Of a DNA stretch of 50,230 nucleotides, positions 26,319 to 35,617 are shown piece by piece. The position numbers and the translations under genes are program-made. Location of the stretch: assembly GCA_002351955.1 (NCBI GenBank), contig DEHO01000054.1, positions 30,345-80,574 of the forward strand, given 5' to 3'. The notes beneath the pieces are model-generated. The model ran no database searches. It saw nothing but the letters and a program-made list of their open reading frames with translations, and was not told where the DNA came from. Source of the stretch: Flavobacteriales bacterium UBA2798 (GTDB lineage: Bacteria; Bacteroidota; Bacteroidia; Flavobacteriales_D; UBA2798). Each line of letters starts with the position of its first letter. Position 1 is the stretch's first letter.

Positions 26319-27320
26319 TCAGGATAATTGGTCCGTCAAAATTCTCACCTCAACAGCGGGAGCAATTTTTTCGTAAAGGATATTGTACACGCACTGCACA
26401 ATGGGAATTTCCACATTGTAGTTCTTGTTCATCTCCACAATGCTTTTTACGGCATAATACCCTTCTGCAATCATTTCCATTTCGAGTTGCGCAGCTTTAA
26501 CGGAGTATCCTTTTCCAATCATATAGCCGAACGTCCGGTTGCGCGAAAATTTAGAATAGGCGGTTACCAATAAATCTCCGAGATAAGCACTCGATTTTAC
26601 GTCGCGGTGTATGGGATGAACGGCATCAATAAAACGCGCGAGTTCCACCGATGCATTCGAAATGAGCACAGCCTGGAAATTATCACCGAAACCGAGTCCG
26701 CCGCAAATTCCTGAAGCAATGGCGTAAATGTTTTTAAGTACTGCAGATAATTCCGTACCGAACAGATCATCCGAAACCGTTGTGCGGATATACCGGCAAG
26801 CCAGCAGGTCGGCCATGTGTTGTGCAACCGATGTATCGCTGCAACCAATGGTGAGGTAACTCAATCGCTCGAGAGCCACTTCCTCGGCATGACAGGGTCC
26901 GCAAATGATTCCGATTTTCTCGTAGGGTACCTGCAGCTGTTCTTTGAAATAGGTAGCAGGAATGGCGTTGTATTCGGGAACCATTCCCTTGATGGCAGAA
27001 AAAATAATTTTTCCTTTGAAATTCTCTGCAGGATATTTTTGGAACACCGAATGCAAAAACGCAGCGGGTGTTGCCATAATTAAAATATCGCATTTTGGAA
27101 TGATATCCTCCAGTCGGTTGGTAACTACCAATTGACCGGGGTTGAATTCAACCGACTGCAAATAGCGTGGATTATGATGGAAATTACGAATATGGTCCAC
27201 ACTTTCTTTCTTGTGAACCCACCAATAAACAGTATCAACCTGATTGCATAATAATTTGACGATCGCTGTTCCCCAGCTACCTCCGCCAATAACCCCTATT
27301 TTCACCTGCTTTGCATTCAT
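26319..27320 (-). CDS. gpsA: Glycerol-3-phosphate dehydrogenase [NAD(P)+]
   Basis: Cytoplasmic enzyme that reduces dihydroxyacetone phosphate to sn-glycerol 3-phosphate, the first step of membrane phospholipid synthesis. The 333-residue protein has the Rossmann loop IGVIGGGSWGTAIVKLL at the N-terminus, the second nucleotide-binding strand (ILIMATPAAFL), the IICGPCHAEEVA segment that in this family reads GPshA-E, and the catalytic-lysine region AVLKNIYAIASGICGGLGFGDN with Lys. The C-terminal helical domain is complete. A TACATTCG sequence (minus strand, 27328-27335), one mismatch from the -7 consensus, lies seven bases upstream of the start. Confidence 0.93.
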   Translation of the reverse strand: MNAKQVKIGVIGGGSWGTAIVKLLCNQVDTVYWWVHKKESVDHIRNFHHNPRYLQSVEFNPGQLVVTNRLEDIIPKCDILIMATPAAFLHSVFQKYPAENFKGKIIFSAIKGMVPEYNAIPATYFKEQLQVPYEKIGIICGPCHAEEVALERLSYLTIGCSDTSVAQHMADLLACRYIRTTVSDDLFGTELSAVLKNIYAIASGICGGLGFGDNFQAVLISNASVELARFIDAVHPIHRDVKSSAYLGDLLVTAYSKFSRNRTFGYMIGKGYSVKAAQLEMEMIAEGYYAVKSIVEMNKNYNVEIPIVQCVYNILYEKIAPAVEVRILTDQLS

Positions 27321-27664
27321 GACCTGACGAATGTACGAAATCAGTTGATTTTCTTAAGTGCTTCATTCTCAAAATCGAAAATTTTCAGAAAACGACGTTC
27401 GTCCTAAATTTGAGCATTTGCAAACACCTTCGCGCATATTTCCTGCATATTTGTATTGGAAAACTACTGCAGACTGAACTAAGAAAATTCCATTCTTGGG
27501 CTTTTTCGCTTTTTTGAAGGTATTAAGGGCTTTCGGTGCCTCGTACGTTCTTTCCTCATTCGCCATGCAATGGGGTGCCGGAAGCCTTCTCTTTCCTAAA
27601 CGATTTGTTAAAACATGAGGCACCCCGCAAATCTGTGGTAGGTTCGCCATAGAAATTTATTCCC
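27321..27664. other. 344-base intergenic stretch with an unexplained inverted repeat
   Basis: No convincing gene. It must hold the divergent promoters of gpsA and the porin. A perfect eight-base inverted repeat GGGGTGCC (27572-27579) / GGCACCCC (27619-27626) encloses 39 bases. On the minus strand an open frame of 93 codons (27369-27650) runs through it. Its composition and lack of a sensible N-terminus argue against a real protein, and I rather associate this kind of translation with dispersed non-coding repeats in the phylum. A TAGGTTCG (27639-27646) may be the porin -7 box. Confidence 0.4.
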
Positions 27665-28978
27665 ATGAAAAACAGATTGTACCTCGTCGCACTATTCCTT
27701 GTGCATTCACTCCTAACAATTGCACAGACAAAGGAAATGAAAGTCAACTTAAATGAAAGCGGCACTCATTTTATTAAGGCAACGTTTTTAAATCAAGTCT
27801 GGCTTCGTTTTAATGAGAGCAATCCCGGAACTATGGTTTTGGGAAAGGAAGCGCCACAAACATTTGATATCGGATTACGAAGAACACGCATGCAGCTTTA
27901 CGGAAGAATTTCGGACCGGATGTTTTTTTATACGCAGTTTGGGATGAATAATTTTAATTATCTCTCGCAGAATGCAGGCAACAGAAAGCTTCAGGCATTT
28001 TTTCACGATGCATTGGGTGAGTATATTATTCACGAAGGAAAAAACACAATGAAAGCAGGTGCAGGACTAACAATTTGTAATGGTCTTTCCCGTTTTTCGC
28101 AACCTTCCATTGGTACTATTTTAACACTTGATGTTCCGGTTTTTGCACAGGCTACCGTAGATCAAACCGACGAATTCAGCAGGAAATTATCTGTTTACCT
28201 TCGCGGTCAATGGGGAAAATTGGATTACCGTCTGATTCTTAGCGATCCTTTTCCAATCACCACATCAGGTGGAGCAGTTCCTTCATTGGGGGCGGATGCA
28301 AATTTTACTCCGGTTGGTCATCATCATCAGTACCAGGCTTATTTAAGTTACAATTTTCTGGATCGGGAATCGCATGTTACTCCATACATGACCGGTACTT
28401 ATCTTGGCAAAAAGAAGATTTTTAACCTGGAGGGCGGTGCCATCAGTCAAAAAAACGCAACCTGGAGCAGCAATGGAACAGATACTGCTTTTCACAATAT
28501 GTTACTGTGGTCGGTGGCAGCTTTTCTTGATCTTCCACTGAACAGCGAAAAGGGGACGGCAATCTCTGCCTATGCAGGTTATTTCAATACCGATTACGGA
28601 CCAAACTACACGCGTAACAATGGACCAATGAATCCGGGACAATCTGTTAATGCGAATGGAACGTTTAATGGAACAGGAAGTGCATATCCTATGTTTGGCA
28701 CAGGATCGGTGGTATATGCACAGGCCGGTTACCTCATGCGTAAGGATCTGTTGGGAAGTTTAGGCACCCTATTGCCTTACGCTTCTGTTCAAACCGGTAT
28801 TTTGCAGAAACTAAATGATCCGGTTGTTGTTTTGGATGCAGGACTCAATTGGCTGATCGACGGACATGCGCAAAAACTGACATTGGGCTGGCAGCAACGT
28901 CCTGTGTTTGATCAGACCATTCACCAGGTAAAGAGTCATCGCAACATGGTGGTTTTGCAGTATCAGGTGAATATCTGA
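27665..28978 (+). CDS. Outer-membrane porin-like beta-barrel protein
   Basis: A 437-residue protein with a signal peptide (MKNRLYLVALFLVHSLLTIAQ) and a mature part of alternating amphipathic strands ending in an aromatic-containing strand, VVLQYQVNI, as expected for an outer-membrane barrel. The early strand segment FLNQVWLRFNESNPGT, the GLRRTRMQLYGRISDRMFFYTQFG region and the periodic Gly/aromatic pattern resemble the OprO/OprP (phosphate-selective) porin superfamily in Bacteroidota. The transported solute cannot be assigned. It reads alone toward a bidirectional terminator shared with the RCC1 genes. Confidence 0.75.
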   Translation: MKNRLYLVALFLVHSLLTIAQTKEMKVNLNESGTHFIKATFLNQVWLRFNESNPGTMVLGKEAPQTFDIGLRRTRMQLYGRISDRMFFYTQFGMNNFNYLSQNAGNRKLQAFFHDALGEYIIHEGKNTMKAGAGLTICNGLSRFSQPSIGTILTLDVPVFAQATVDQTDEFSRKLSVYLRGQWGKLDYRLILSDPFPITTSGGAVPSLGADANFTPVGHHHQYQAYLSYNFLDRESHVTPYMTGTYLGKKKIFNLEGGAISQKNATWSSNGTDTAFHNMLLWSVAAFLDLPLNSEKGTAISAYAGYFNTDYGPNYTRNNGPMNPGQSVNANGTFNGTGSAYPMFGTGSVVYAQAGYLMRKDLLGSLGTLLPYASVQTGILQKLNDPVVVLDAGLNWLIDGHAQKLTLGWQQRPVFDQTIHQVKSHRNMVVLQYQVNI

Positions 28979-29018
28979 TTTTTCAGATGGCAAAACGACT
29001 TAGTATGATATCTTGCGA

Positions 29019-29040
29019 GAATTTTCTTCCGGGAAAATTC
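29019..29040. other. Small hairpin downstream of the porin gene
   Basis: GAATTTTC and GAAAATTC form a perfect eight-base stem around TTCCGG. A second weaker pair, GATTTT (29060-29065) and AAAATC (29073-29078), follows. Neither has a T run. They may protect the porin mRNA 3' end before the main terminator. Confidence 0.35.
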
Positions 29041-29090
29041 AATGCATTAAATATCCTTTGATTTTACCGGAGAAAATCGATTCGAATAAA

Positions 29091-29118
29091 AAGGGCTGCT
29101 CTTTAAAGAGCAGCCCTT
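29091..29118. terminator. Bidirectional terminator between porin and RCC1 genes
   Basis: A perfect 28-base palindrome, with half-site AAGGGCTGCTCTTT followed by its exact complement. It has an A run on its left and a T run on its right, so it works for transcripts from both strands. It separates the porin gene from the convergent RCC1/TonB operon. Confidence 0.9.
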
Positions 29119-29136
29119 TTCGATTGGCAATTGAAT

Positions 29137-31644
29137 TTAGCCTTTTATGATTTTAAAAGTGCGAATATGATTTCCGGATTGAAGTTTTACAAAGAAAACT
29201 CCAGCAGTTAATCCGGTAATATCATAATTTGTTTTTGAGTTGGTAATTGTTTTTTCCGCAACAATTTTCCCGTGGATATTCATGATAATCATGTTGCAGT
29301 TTTCTTCGGTTTCAATGGTAATAAAATCGCTTGCAGGGTTAGGATATATTGAACTTGCAAGCAATGCATTTACTTCTTCAACTGAAACGAAGTACGAAGG
29401 ACATAAAGATTGTACTGCTGTTGGAACGCTTTCATCATTAGGTGTTCCTGTTCCCAATTGACCATTGGGATTGCGTCCGAAAGCAAAAAGGGAATCATCG
29501 GCACGAAGTGCAAGGGAGTAATTAGTTCCGCCTGCAATTTCAATTACTGAAGTCAAATTACTTACGGGAACCGGAATTGAGCTATTGGTTAATGTTCCGT
29601 TTCCTAGGTTGCCATAGGTATTTCTACCCCATGAAATAACAGTACTGTCGGATAGGATTGCCATTGAGTGGAATGCTCCACCGGCAATTGTTGTGGCGTT
29701 GTTAATGCCGCTAACCATTACAGGAGTATAACGGTCGATGGTAGTTCCGTCTCCTAGCTGACCGTAGAGGTTTTCACCCCAAGCCCAAATTGTGCCATCT
29801 TCTTTTAGTGCAAATGAGTAAAAGCGGCCTGCAGCAACTGCAATAGCTCCATTTAAATTTTCTACCATAACGGGGGTTGAATTGGTTGTAGTGGTTCCGT
29901 TGCCAAGCTGACCTTTACTGTTTCTTCCCCATGCCCAAACTGTTCCGTCATTGCGAATCGCAAGAGAATGATATTCACCACCAGAAATTGCAACAACATT
30001 TGTTAGACCAACAACTTGAACCGGCGTATTGCGATTGGTTGTAGTTCCATCGCCTACTTGTCCATCTGAGTTTCTTCCCCATGCCCAAACTGTTCCATCA
30101 ACTTTTAGTGCAAGCGAATGGTATCCTGCTGTTCCTCCTGAAATTGCTACAATTTGTTCAGTCCCCGGAATTTCAACCGGAATTAGCGAATTGTTGTTTG
30201 TGCCATCGCCCAATTGTCCGTCGGAGTTGTTACCCCATGCCCAAATTGTACTATCGGGAGTTAGAGCTAATGTATGCTGATAGCCTGCAGCAAGACTTAC
30301 GATACCAGGAACAGATTGAATCCAAACAGGAAGTACTTCATCTGCGGTGGCATTGTTTCCAACCTGTCCCATTGCATTTGCTCCCCATACATTTACCGTG
30401 CTGTCGTTTCCGCAAATAAACATCGAATGCGACCATCCTGCAGAAATCCGCTGATTGGTGGAAAGAAACTCATTAATGGGTGCGCATAATCCGTTTACAA
30501 GCGTAGGTACATGACGATCAATATTGGTGCCGTCACCAAGTTGTCCATTGGGGTTTCGTCCCCATGCATACATAGATTGATCTGAAGCAATGGCAAGTGA
30601 ATAGTTTGTTCCTCCTGAAATCTCAATAATACCTGAAATTCCGGATACTGCAACTGGAATTGTACTTAAGGTGGTTGTACCATCGCCAAGCTGACCATAA
30701 TCGTTTCTTCCCCAACTCACAACGCTTTCATCCAATCGGATGGCCATACCATGAAATGCCCCACCTGCAATGTCTATAGCATCATTTATCCCACTTACCT
30801 GAACAGCGAAATTGCTGTTGGTGGTAGTTCCATTTCCCAATTGTCCATGGTTATTTTGACCCCATGTCCAAACTGTTCCGTCTGATCTAAGAGCGATCGA
30901 AAAATATCTTCCGCCTGCAATATCTACAACGTCATTTAGCATCCCAACAATAACAGGAGTTGATCTAGTTGTATTTGACATATCACCAAGTTGTCCTTCG
31001 TTGTTTCTTCCCCATGCCCAAACTGTTCCATCGCTTTTTATTGCTAAAGAATGGTATTCGCCACCGGCAATAGCTATAACATCTGTTAGGCCTAAGACCT
31101 GTATAGGCACATTGCTGTCAGTTGTAGTTCCATTTCCAAGTTGTCCCTCTGAATTTCTTCCCCATGCCCAAACAGTTCCATCCACTTTAAGAGCTAGCGA
31201 ATGATAACCCGCCTTACCTCCTGAAATAGAAATCACTTGGTTTAAGCCATTTGTTTTTACTGCAATTGGAGTTGAGGTATTGTTACCGTTTCCAAGTTGT
31301 CCATAAGTATTATCACCAAATGCCCAAACTGTACTATCGGTGCGCAGCATAAGGGTGTGCCTGTATCCGGCAGAGATAATGCGAATACCTGAAGTATTGA
31401 AAGTTTGAACAGGCGTGTAGGAATCAACTAACAGACCATTTCCAACTTGTCCAAATGAGTTGGCCCCCCAACCGTACAAATTGTTGCCGCATAAATTGGA
31501 AGAGTGTGACCAACCGGCAGAAATAGTTTGTGAATTAACATTTGCAGAAATTGCAAACATAAGAAACACAATAGCGCAATTGATGTCTGGCATTTTCTGA
31601 CATCTAAATGCCAGCGAACGGAAAAAAATATAAATAGTTTTCAT
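29137..31644 (-). CDS. Double seven-bladed RCC1 propeller with T9SS sorting domain
   Basis: An 835-residue exported protein. A signal-like hydrophobic stretch is at about 20-39, ending NVNSQ; the Met at 31593 is an alternative start that removes a long polar lead. Fourteen RCC1 repeats of about 50 residues follow (about 40-755), each with the core WAWGRNxxGQLGxGT. Repeats 1-7 and 8-14 match position by position: both first repeats open ISAGWSHS, both third repeats contain AGYHSLALKVDGTVWAWGRNS, and both seventh repeats contain GGTNYSLA and GRNPNGQLG. This means a whole seven-bladed propeller was duplicated. A C-terminal sorting domain (IYPNPASDFITIE ... FFVKLQSGNHIRTFKIIKG) occupies about 765-835, so secretion by T9SS to the surface is expected. 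It starts nine bases after the other RCC1 gene. The ligand is unknown. Confidence 0.88.
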   Translation of the reverse strand: MKTIYIFFRSLAFRCQKMPDINCAIVFLMFAISANVNSQTISAGWSHSSNLCGNNLYGWGANSFGQVGNGLLVDSYTPVQTFNTSGIRIISAGYRHTLMLRTDSTVWAFGDNTYGQLGNGNNTSTPIAVKTNGLNQVISISGGKAGYHSLALKVDGTVWAWGRNSEGQLGNGTTTDSNVPIQVLGLTDVIAIAGGEYHSLAIKSDGTVWAWGRNNEGQLGDMSNTTRSTPVIVGMLNDVVDIAGGRYFSIALRSDGTVWTWGQNNHGQLGNGTTTNSNFAVQVSGINDAIDIAGGAFHGMAIRLDESVVSWGRNDYGQLGDGTTTLSTIPVAVSGISGIIEISGGTNYSLAIASDQSMYAWGRNPNGQLGDGTNIDRHVPTLVNGLCAPINEFLSTNQRISAGWSHSMFICGNDSTVNVWGANAMGQVGNNATADEVLPVWIQSVPGIVSLAAGYQHTLALTPDSTIWAWGNNSDGQLGDGTNNNSLIPVEIPGTEQIVAISGGTAGYHSLALKVDGTVWAWGRNSDGQVGDGTTTNRNTPVQVVGLTNVVAISGGEYHSLAIRNDGTVWAWGRNSKGQLGNGTTTTNSTPVMVENLNGAIAVAAGRFYSFALKEDGTIWAWGENLYGQLGDGTTIDRYTPVMVSGINNATTIAGGAFHSMAILSDSTVISWGRNTYGNLGNGTLTNSSIPVPVSNLTSVIEIAGGTNYSLALRADDSLFAFGRNPNGQLGTGTPNDESVPTAVQSLCPSYFVSVEEVNALLASSIYPNPASDFITIETEENCNMIIMNIHGKIVAEKTITNSKTNYDITGLTAGVFFVKLQSGNHIRTFKIIKG

Positions 31645-31653
31645 GTAATTTTT

Positions 31654-33093
31654 TTAGAGTTTAATAATTTTTTTGATAAGAGTTTGCTCACCCAAATTCA
31701 AACGAATAAAGTAAATTCCATTTGGAATATTACTTAAGTCTAATTCGTATTGTCCGGGAAACTCAATTTTGGTGAGAGGTAAAGTTAGAAAGCAATCACC
31801 AAGGGTGTTATGGACAGAAATTATTCCGGATTCAACTTGGTAGAAGTCATCATTATTGATAACAATATTGATTTTTCCGGTGAAGGTTGGGTTTGGAAAA
31901 CAATGTAAATTAACTTTATTGATGGCTATTTCGTTTCCGGTGCTTACAGGATGTTGAATGGGACAAACAAGTGTAGATTGATTAACGGTATTCCTTTGAA
32001 GTAATGTTCCATCACCTAATTGTCCACTGGCATTTCTGCCTAAGCCCCAAAATGTACCGTCTGCTTTGTACAAAAGCGAGAAGTTTGTTCCGGCAGCCAT
32101 TCCAACAACATCTGTAATCCCTGTTGTTTGCACCGGCGTGCTTCGATGCGTTGTAGTTCCGTCACCGAGATTGCCATATGTATTTCTACCCCAGGCCCAA
32201 ACTGTACCATCGTCTTTCACAATCAAGCAATGAAATGCACCAACGGCTACTATATTGGTGGTTATTCCATTTAATCCACTTACCTGAACCGGAACATGAC
32301 TATCAGTTGTGTTTCCGTTACCAAGTTGCCCGTAAAGATTCTCGCCCCATGTCCAGACGGTACCATCGTTTTTAATGGCAAGAGAAAAAAATCTTCCTGC
32401 AGCAATTTTTGAAACTCCGCTAAGGTTGCTCACTTGTACCGGAGTGGTCCGATCTGTTGTAGTTCCATCCCCAATCTGCCCGCTAACATTATCACCCCAT
32501 GCCCAAACAGTTCCATCGTTTTTTAAAGCGAGGTTGTGATACGTTCCGGCTACAACTTGAATCACATTTGTAAGGCCTGGTACCATTGTAGGAAGAATTC
32601 TGTCGGTAAAAGTTCCGTCCCCAATTTGTCCATCAATGTTCCATCCCCATGTCCATACAGTTCCATCCGCTTTTAATGCAACAGAATGCCATCCTCCTGC
32701 TGAAATCTGAATCGCATCTGTAAGAAGTAAAACTTGACCGGGAATATTGGTATTGGTAAGTGTTCCATTTCCTAAGCCTCCATATAAGTTGCTTCCCCAT
32801 GAATAGACTTTCCCGTTTGCACCTAATGCTAAAGAATGTGCTTCGAGCTGATCCCCTCCGCCGGAGACGGCAATGATTTGAGGGAGCCCGGTTGGAGTAA
32901 CCGGACTGGGTTGATCAGTGTTGTTGCCGTTACCCAGCTGACCCGTTGCATTCTCTCCGAATGCTTTAACGGTGCTGTCGGTACAAACCACAAGGGAATG
33001 CCAGCCACCTGCAGCAATTTTTTGACTGTAACCGTTCATTGAAAAAAGCACAATGATTACAGTAAGCCAAGACCAATTCATATAATTTTTCAT
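31654..33093 (-). CDS. Seven-bladed RCC1 propeller with T9SS sorting domain
   Basis: A 479-residue exported protein with a signal peptide (about 1-23, ending NGYSQ), seven RCC1-type repeats (about 24-385) and a C-terminal T9SS sorting domain (CFPNPTFTGKINIVI ... GIYFIRLNLGEQTLIKKIIKL). Seven repeats make exactly one closed propeller. The fifth to seventh repeats (AAGRFFSLA, VGAFHCLIV, AAGTNFSLL) have the same position-specific wording as the corresponding blades of the downstream double-propeller protein, so the two genes share a common ancestor module. It lies 21 bases after the TonB receptor gene and nine before the second RCC1 gene, which points to one operon. In eukaryotes RCC1 acts on Ran; in bacteria such surface propellers are likely binding proteins with unknown partner. 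Confidence 0.88.
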   Translation of the reverse strand: MKNYMNWSWLTVIIVLFSMNGYSQKIAAGGWHSLVVCTDSTVKAFGENATGQLGNGNNTDQPSPVTPTGLPQIIAVSGGGDQLEAHSLALGANGKVYSWGSNLYGGLGNGTLTNTNIPGQVLLLTDAIQISAGGWHSVALKADGTVWTWGWNIDGQIGDGTFTDRILPTMVPGLTNVIQVVAGTYHNLALKNDGTVWAWGDNVSGQIGDGTTTDRTTPVQVSNLSGVSKIAAGRFFSLAIKNDGTVWTWGENLYGQLGNGNTTDSHVPVQVSGLNGITTNIVAVGAFHCLIVKDDGTVWAWGRNTYGNLGDGTTTHRSTPVQTTGITDVVGMAAGTNFSLLYKADGTFWGLGRNASGQLGDGTLLQRNTVNQSTLVCPIQHPVSTGNEIAINKVNLHCFPNPTFTGKINIVINNDDFYQVESGIISVHNTLGDCFLTLPLTKIEFPGQYELDLSNIPNGIYFIRLNLGEQTLIKKIIKL

Positions 33094-33114
33094 TTTTAAA
33101 AGAGTTAGTTTTTT

Positions 33115-35544
33115 TTAAAATCGTCCACGTAATGCAACAATGAAGTTTCTGCCTGGTGCATTTAATCCGGATGAGTAAGGCCTGTACATTTTATCCAGTA
33201 AGTTTTCCACGCCAATATTTATTCCCAGATATTCATTGATAAAATAACCAGCTTTTAAATTCAGTGTATACCATGATGATGCGTAGTTCTGACCCAATTC
33301 ATTTTTAGCATAAGAGGCATTTAACCTTTCCGTGATCGCAAGATCTTCAAAATCCATCCGACCGTTATAAATCAAGTAGAAATCAAATTTCAGAGTCTTG
33401 TACCTATACGTAAAGTGCGTTGTACCAAAAAGTGGTGCAGCATGGCGTAATGGATAAAAAATCAAACTGTCAGGACTTTGTTCTTTACCACTTTGGTAAG
33501 AGATGTTACTCGTTATTCCAAATCCTTTGTAATTAAATTCAATTCCTCCTTGGATTCCGTAAACATGTATTTCAGAAACATTTTGAACAGCTTGTATCCT
33601 GCTTTTATTTCCAAGATATCGAATAGTAGTATCACCATTAAATGTGAAATTTTTTCTGATCATACCATCAAATAAAAAGGTGTAATAGGCAGCAAAGTCT
33701 ATTCGCAAATATTTTCCAAAAGTTTTTACAGCGCCAACTTCGAAATTGTAAACCGTTTCCGGTTTCAAATTCGGATTTGGTACCACCAGGTATCCGGGAG
33801 TCGATTCAAATACTTTTCCCATATCATCAATATTCGGAGCGCGGAATCCGGATGCAAAATTCAAATAACCTTGCATAGTCTTGTTTGGACTGTATACAAA
33901 TCCAAGGGATCCGCTAATCGATCCGTTTTGCATTACGGTATTGGTAAAGGGAAACGGAAAAAATGTAGTATCAAAACTTGCTTTGATCCGGTAGTAGTTA
34001 TAACGGACACCTGAATTCAGAACAATTTTTTCCGTCAGTTGATATTTCCCGGTTGCAAATGCACTGTATGATTCCCATGTTGAACCATCGGGATATCGGG
34101 TAACAATTGGTTCCTCTTCAAGCGTGATTACGTGAGTTAAGGTTGCAAGTGATGTTACAAGATTGTGCACAGCTTCCACGCCATAGTTCACAGAAAGCCT
34201 AGGACTGATACGTTTTTCAAAATCGACATTCAGTGAGAGTGCTTTTACATTCTCTTTCTGCATCAGAAGCTCCCTGAACATAAATTCTCTTACGTTTCGG
34301 CTTTCTTCAAAATATTGTGCGGCAAAAATCACCTGTGCTTTATCATAAATGCGGGTTGCTTTATCAAGTGTAATACCAAACCGGTGCATTGTCCATTTTT
34401 GCGGACCATAAAACCATTCTGCCCAACGTAATTTGTTTTTGTACGGGCCGGAGGTTTGCATGATGTAAAGCCTGTCGTATCTGTTGAATTTTGATGTTTC
34501 CGAAAAGTGAAATCCGTAGTCGAACACCAGCGAATTATTCGCCTTGAAACTGACTTTTTGCATGAAATTGATCTGGCTGAAATTAGTTCCGACTTGTAAA
34601 GTTGAATCATTGTTTTTCACCATGTAATCTTTGTTGTCGATGGTTTCAACGTAGTATGGTCTGTAGAAATACGGATCGCCACCTTTTGAACCCGATCGTA
34701 GATCTCCATATTCCGAAGAAGTGAAGCTGGTTGTAAATGCCCACTTTTTAAAGGCGGTATTAAAATCGAAATGCCCCGATTTTTCGGAATTGGCGGAAGA
34801 GCTTCTCATCAGGACGTTTCCGGTAACAATTGGCTTTTTTGAAGCACTGTCTGCAAATCGGGGAACCAAAGTCCTGAAGTCCATTACCCCGCCGATTGCA
34901 TCACTGCCGTAAACCACAGAACCGGCTCCAAAAACTACATCGACACCCTGCAATGCGTTAGCATCGAGGGAAATTACATTTTGCAAATTTCCTGCACGAA
35001 AAATTGCCGTATTCATGCGAACCCCATCAACAACAAGCAATACCCTGTTCGTTGCAAATCCCCGCAGCATGGGCGAACCACCGCCTAGTTGACTTTTCTG
35101 AATAAAGACATATCCGCTTGTGCCCAACAGATCGGCTGCTGTTTGCGGGTTTTGAAATGCAGCATCCTGCATATTCATACGCTCAATCCTGGTAGGTGTT
35201 TCCAGCGATAAATCCCTCCATCGTCCGGATTCAACAATAACCTCCTTCAGTGTTACAGATAATTCAGACAGTGAGATCTGGAACTGTTTAGTTTCAAGAA
35301 ATGCATAGCTTACAATAAAGACATTGTATCCGAAATGCCGGATTAATATGCTGTCTGAACCTCTGAGTGCACTAATATCAGCCTGACCAAATTCATTTGT
35401 GGTTGCTGAAGCTTCCGGATTTTTGCTGGATAGGACAACACCCTGAACAGGCCTGCCATTATTGGCATCTCTCACAAATATAGTTTGTGCAGAACATGCC
35501 AATGAAATGCAGGTGCATGCGATTGCAATAACAAATCGTTTCAT
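33115..35544 (-). CDS. TonB-dependent receptor, hemin/siderophore-like class
   Basis: An 809-residue outer-membrane receptor that imports a bound ligand using TonB energy. In order: a signal peptide (MKRFVIAIACTCISLACSAQ), a carboxypeptidase-regulatory-like beta domain (about 20-100), the plug (about 115-235, with RGFATNRVLLVVDGVRMN and VVYGSDAIGGVMDF), and a 22-strand barrel ending in a terminal Phe (ALRGRF). The plug wording and the pair FRAPN ... PNPNLKPE resemble haem/haemoglobin receptors, but the histidine normally found between these two motifs is absent, so haem is not assured. It is preceded by a small membrane protein gene (73 bases away) and followed by two T9SS-exported RCC1 propellers (21 bases away). 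That arrangement suggests that the propellers help capture the receptor ligand. Confidence 0.88.
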   Translation of the reverse strand: MKRFVIAIACTCISLACSAQTIFVRDANNGRPVQGVVLSSKNPEASATTNEFGQADISALRGSDSILIRHFGYNVFIVSYAFLETKQFQISLSELSVTLKEVIVESGRWRDLSLETPTRIERMNMQDAAFQNPQTAADLLGTSGYVFIQKSQLGGGSPMLRGFATNRVLLVVDGVRMNTAIFRAGNLQNVISLDANALQGVDVVFGAGSVVYGSDAIGGVMDFRTLVPRFADSASKKPIVTGNVLMRSSSANSEKSGHFDFNTAFKKWAFTTSFTSSEYGDLRSGSKGGDPYFYRPYYVETIDNKDYMVKNNDSTLQVGTNFSQINFMQKVSFKANNSLVFDYGFHFSETSKFNRYDRLYIMQTSGPYKNKLRWAEWFYGPQKWTMHRFGITLDKATRIYDKAQVIFAAQYFEESRNVREFMFRELLMQKENVKALSLNVDFEKRISPRLSVNYGVEAVHNLVTSLATLTHVITLEEEPIVTRYPDGSTWESYSAFATGKYQLTEKIVLNSGVRYNYYRIKASFDTTFFPFPFTNTVMQNGSISGSLGFVYSPNKTMQGYLNFASGFRAPNIDDMGKVFESTPGYLVVPNPNLKPETVYNFEVGAVKTFGKYLRIDFAAYYTFLFDGMIRKNFTFNGDTTIRYLGNKSRIQAVQNVSEIHVYGIQGGIEFNYKGFGITSNISYQSGKEQSPDSLIFYPLRHAAPLFGTTHFTYRYKTLKFDFYLIYNGRMDFEDLAITERLNASYAKNELGQNYASSWYTLNLKAGYFINEYLGINIGVENLLDKMYRPYSSGLNAPGRNFIVALRGRF

Positions 35545-35617
35545 TATTGAAAATTCTTAAAGAATAGAAAATTCCTCTTCTTAAATTAATAGAAGGGAAA
35601 ACAGAAATTAACAGGCT

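Noticed and set aside
29380..33020. Regular 150-base repeats that might look like a CRISPR or satellite array
   Set aside because: The repeats are coding: each is a 50-residue RCC1 blade in frame inside two open genes, with variable third positions, and no spacers.
33115..35544. Calling the TonB receptor a haem receptor outright
   Set aside because: FRAPN and PNPNL motifs are present, but the histidine expected between them is not, so the ligand was left open.
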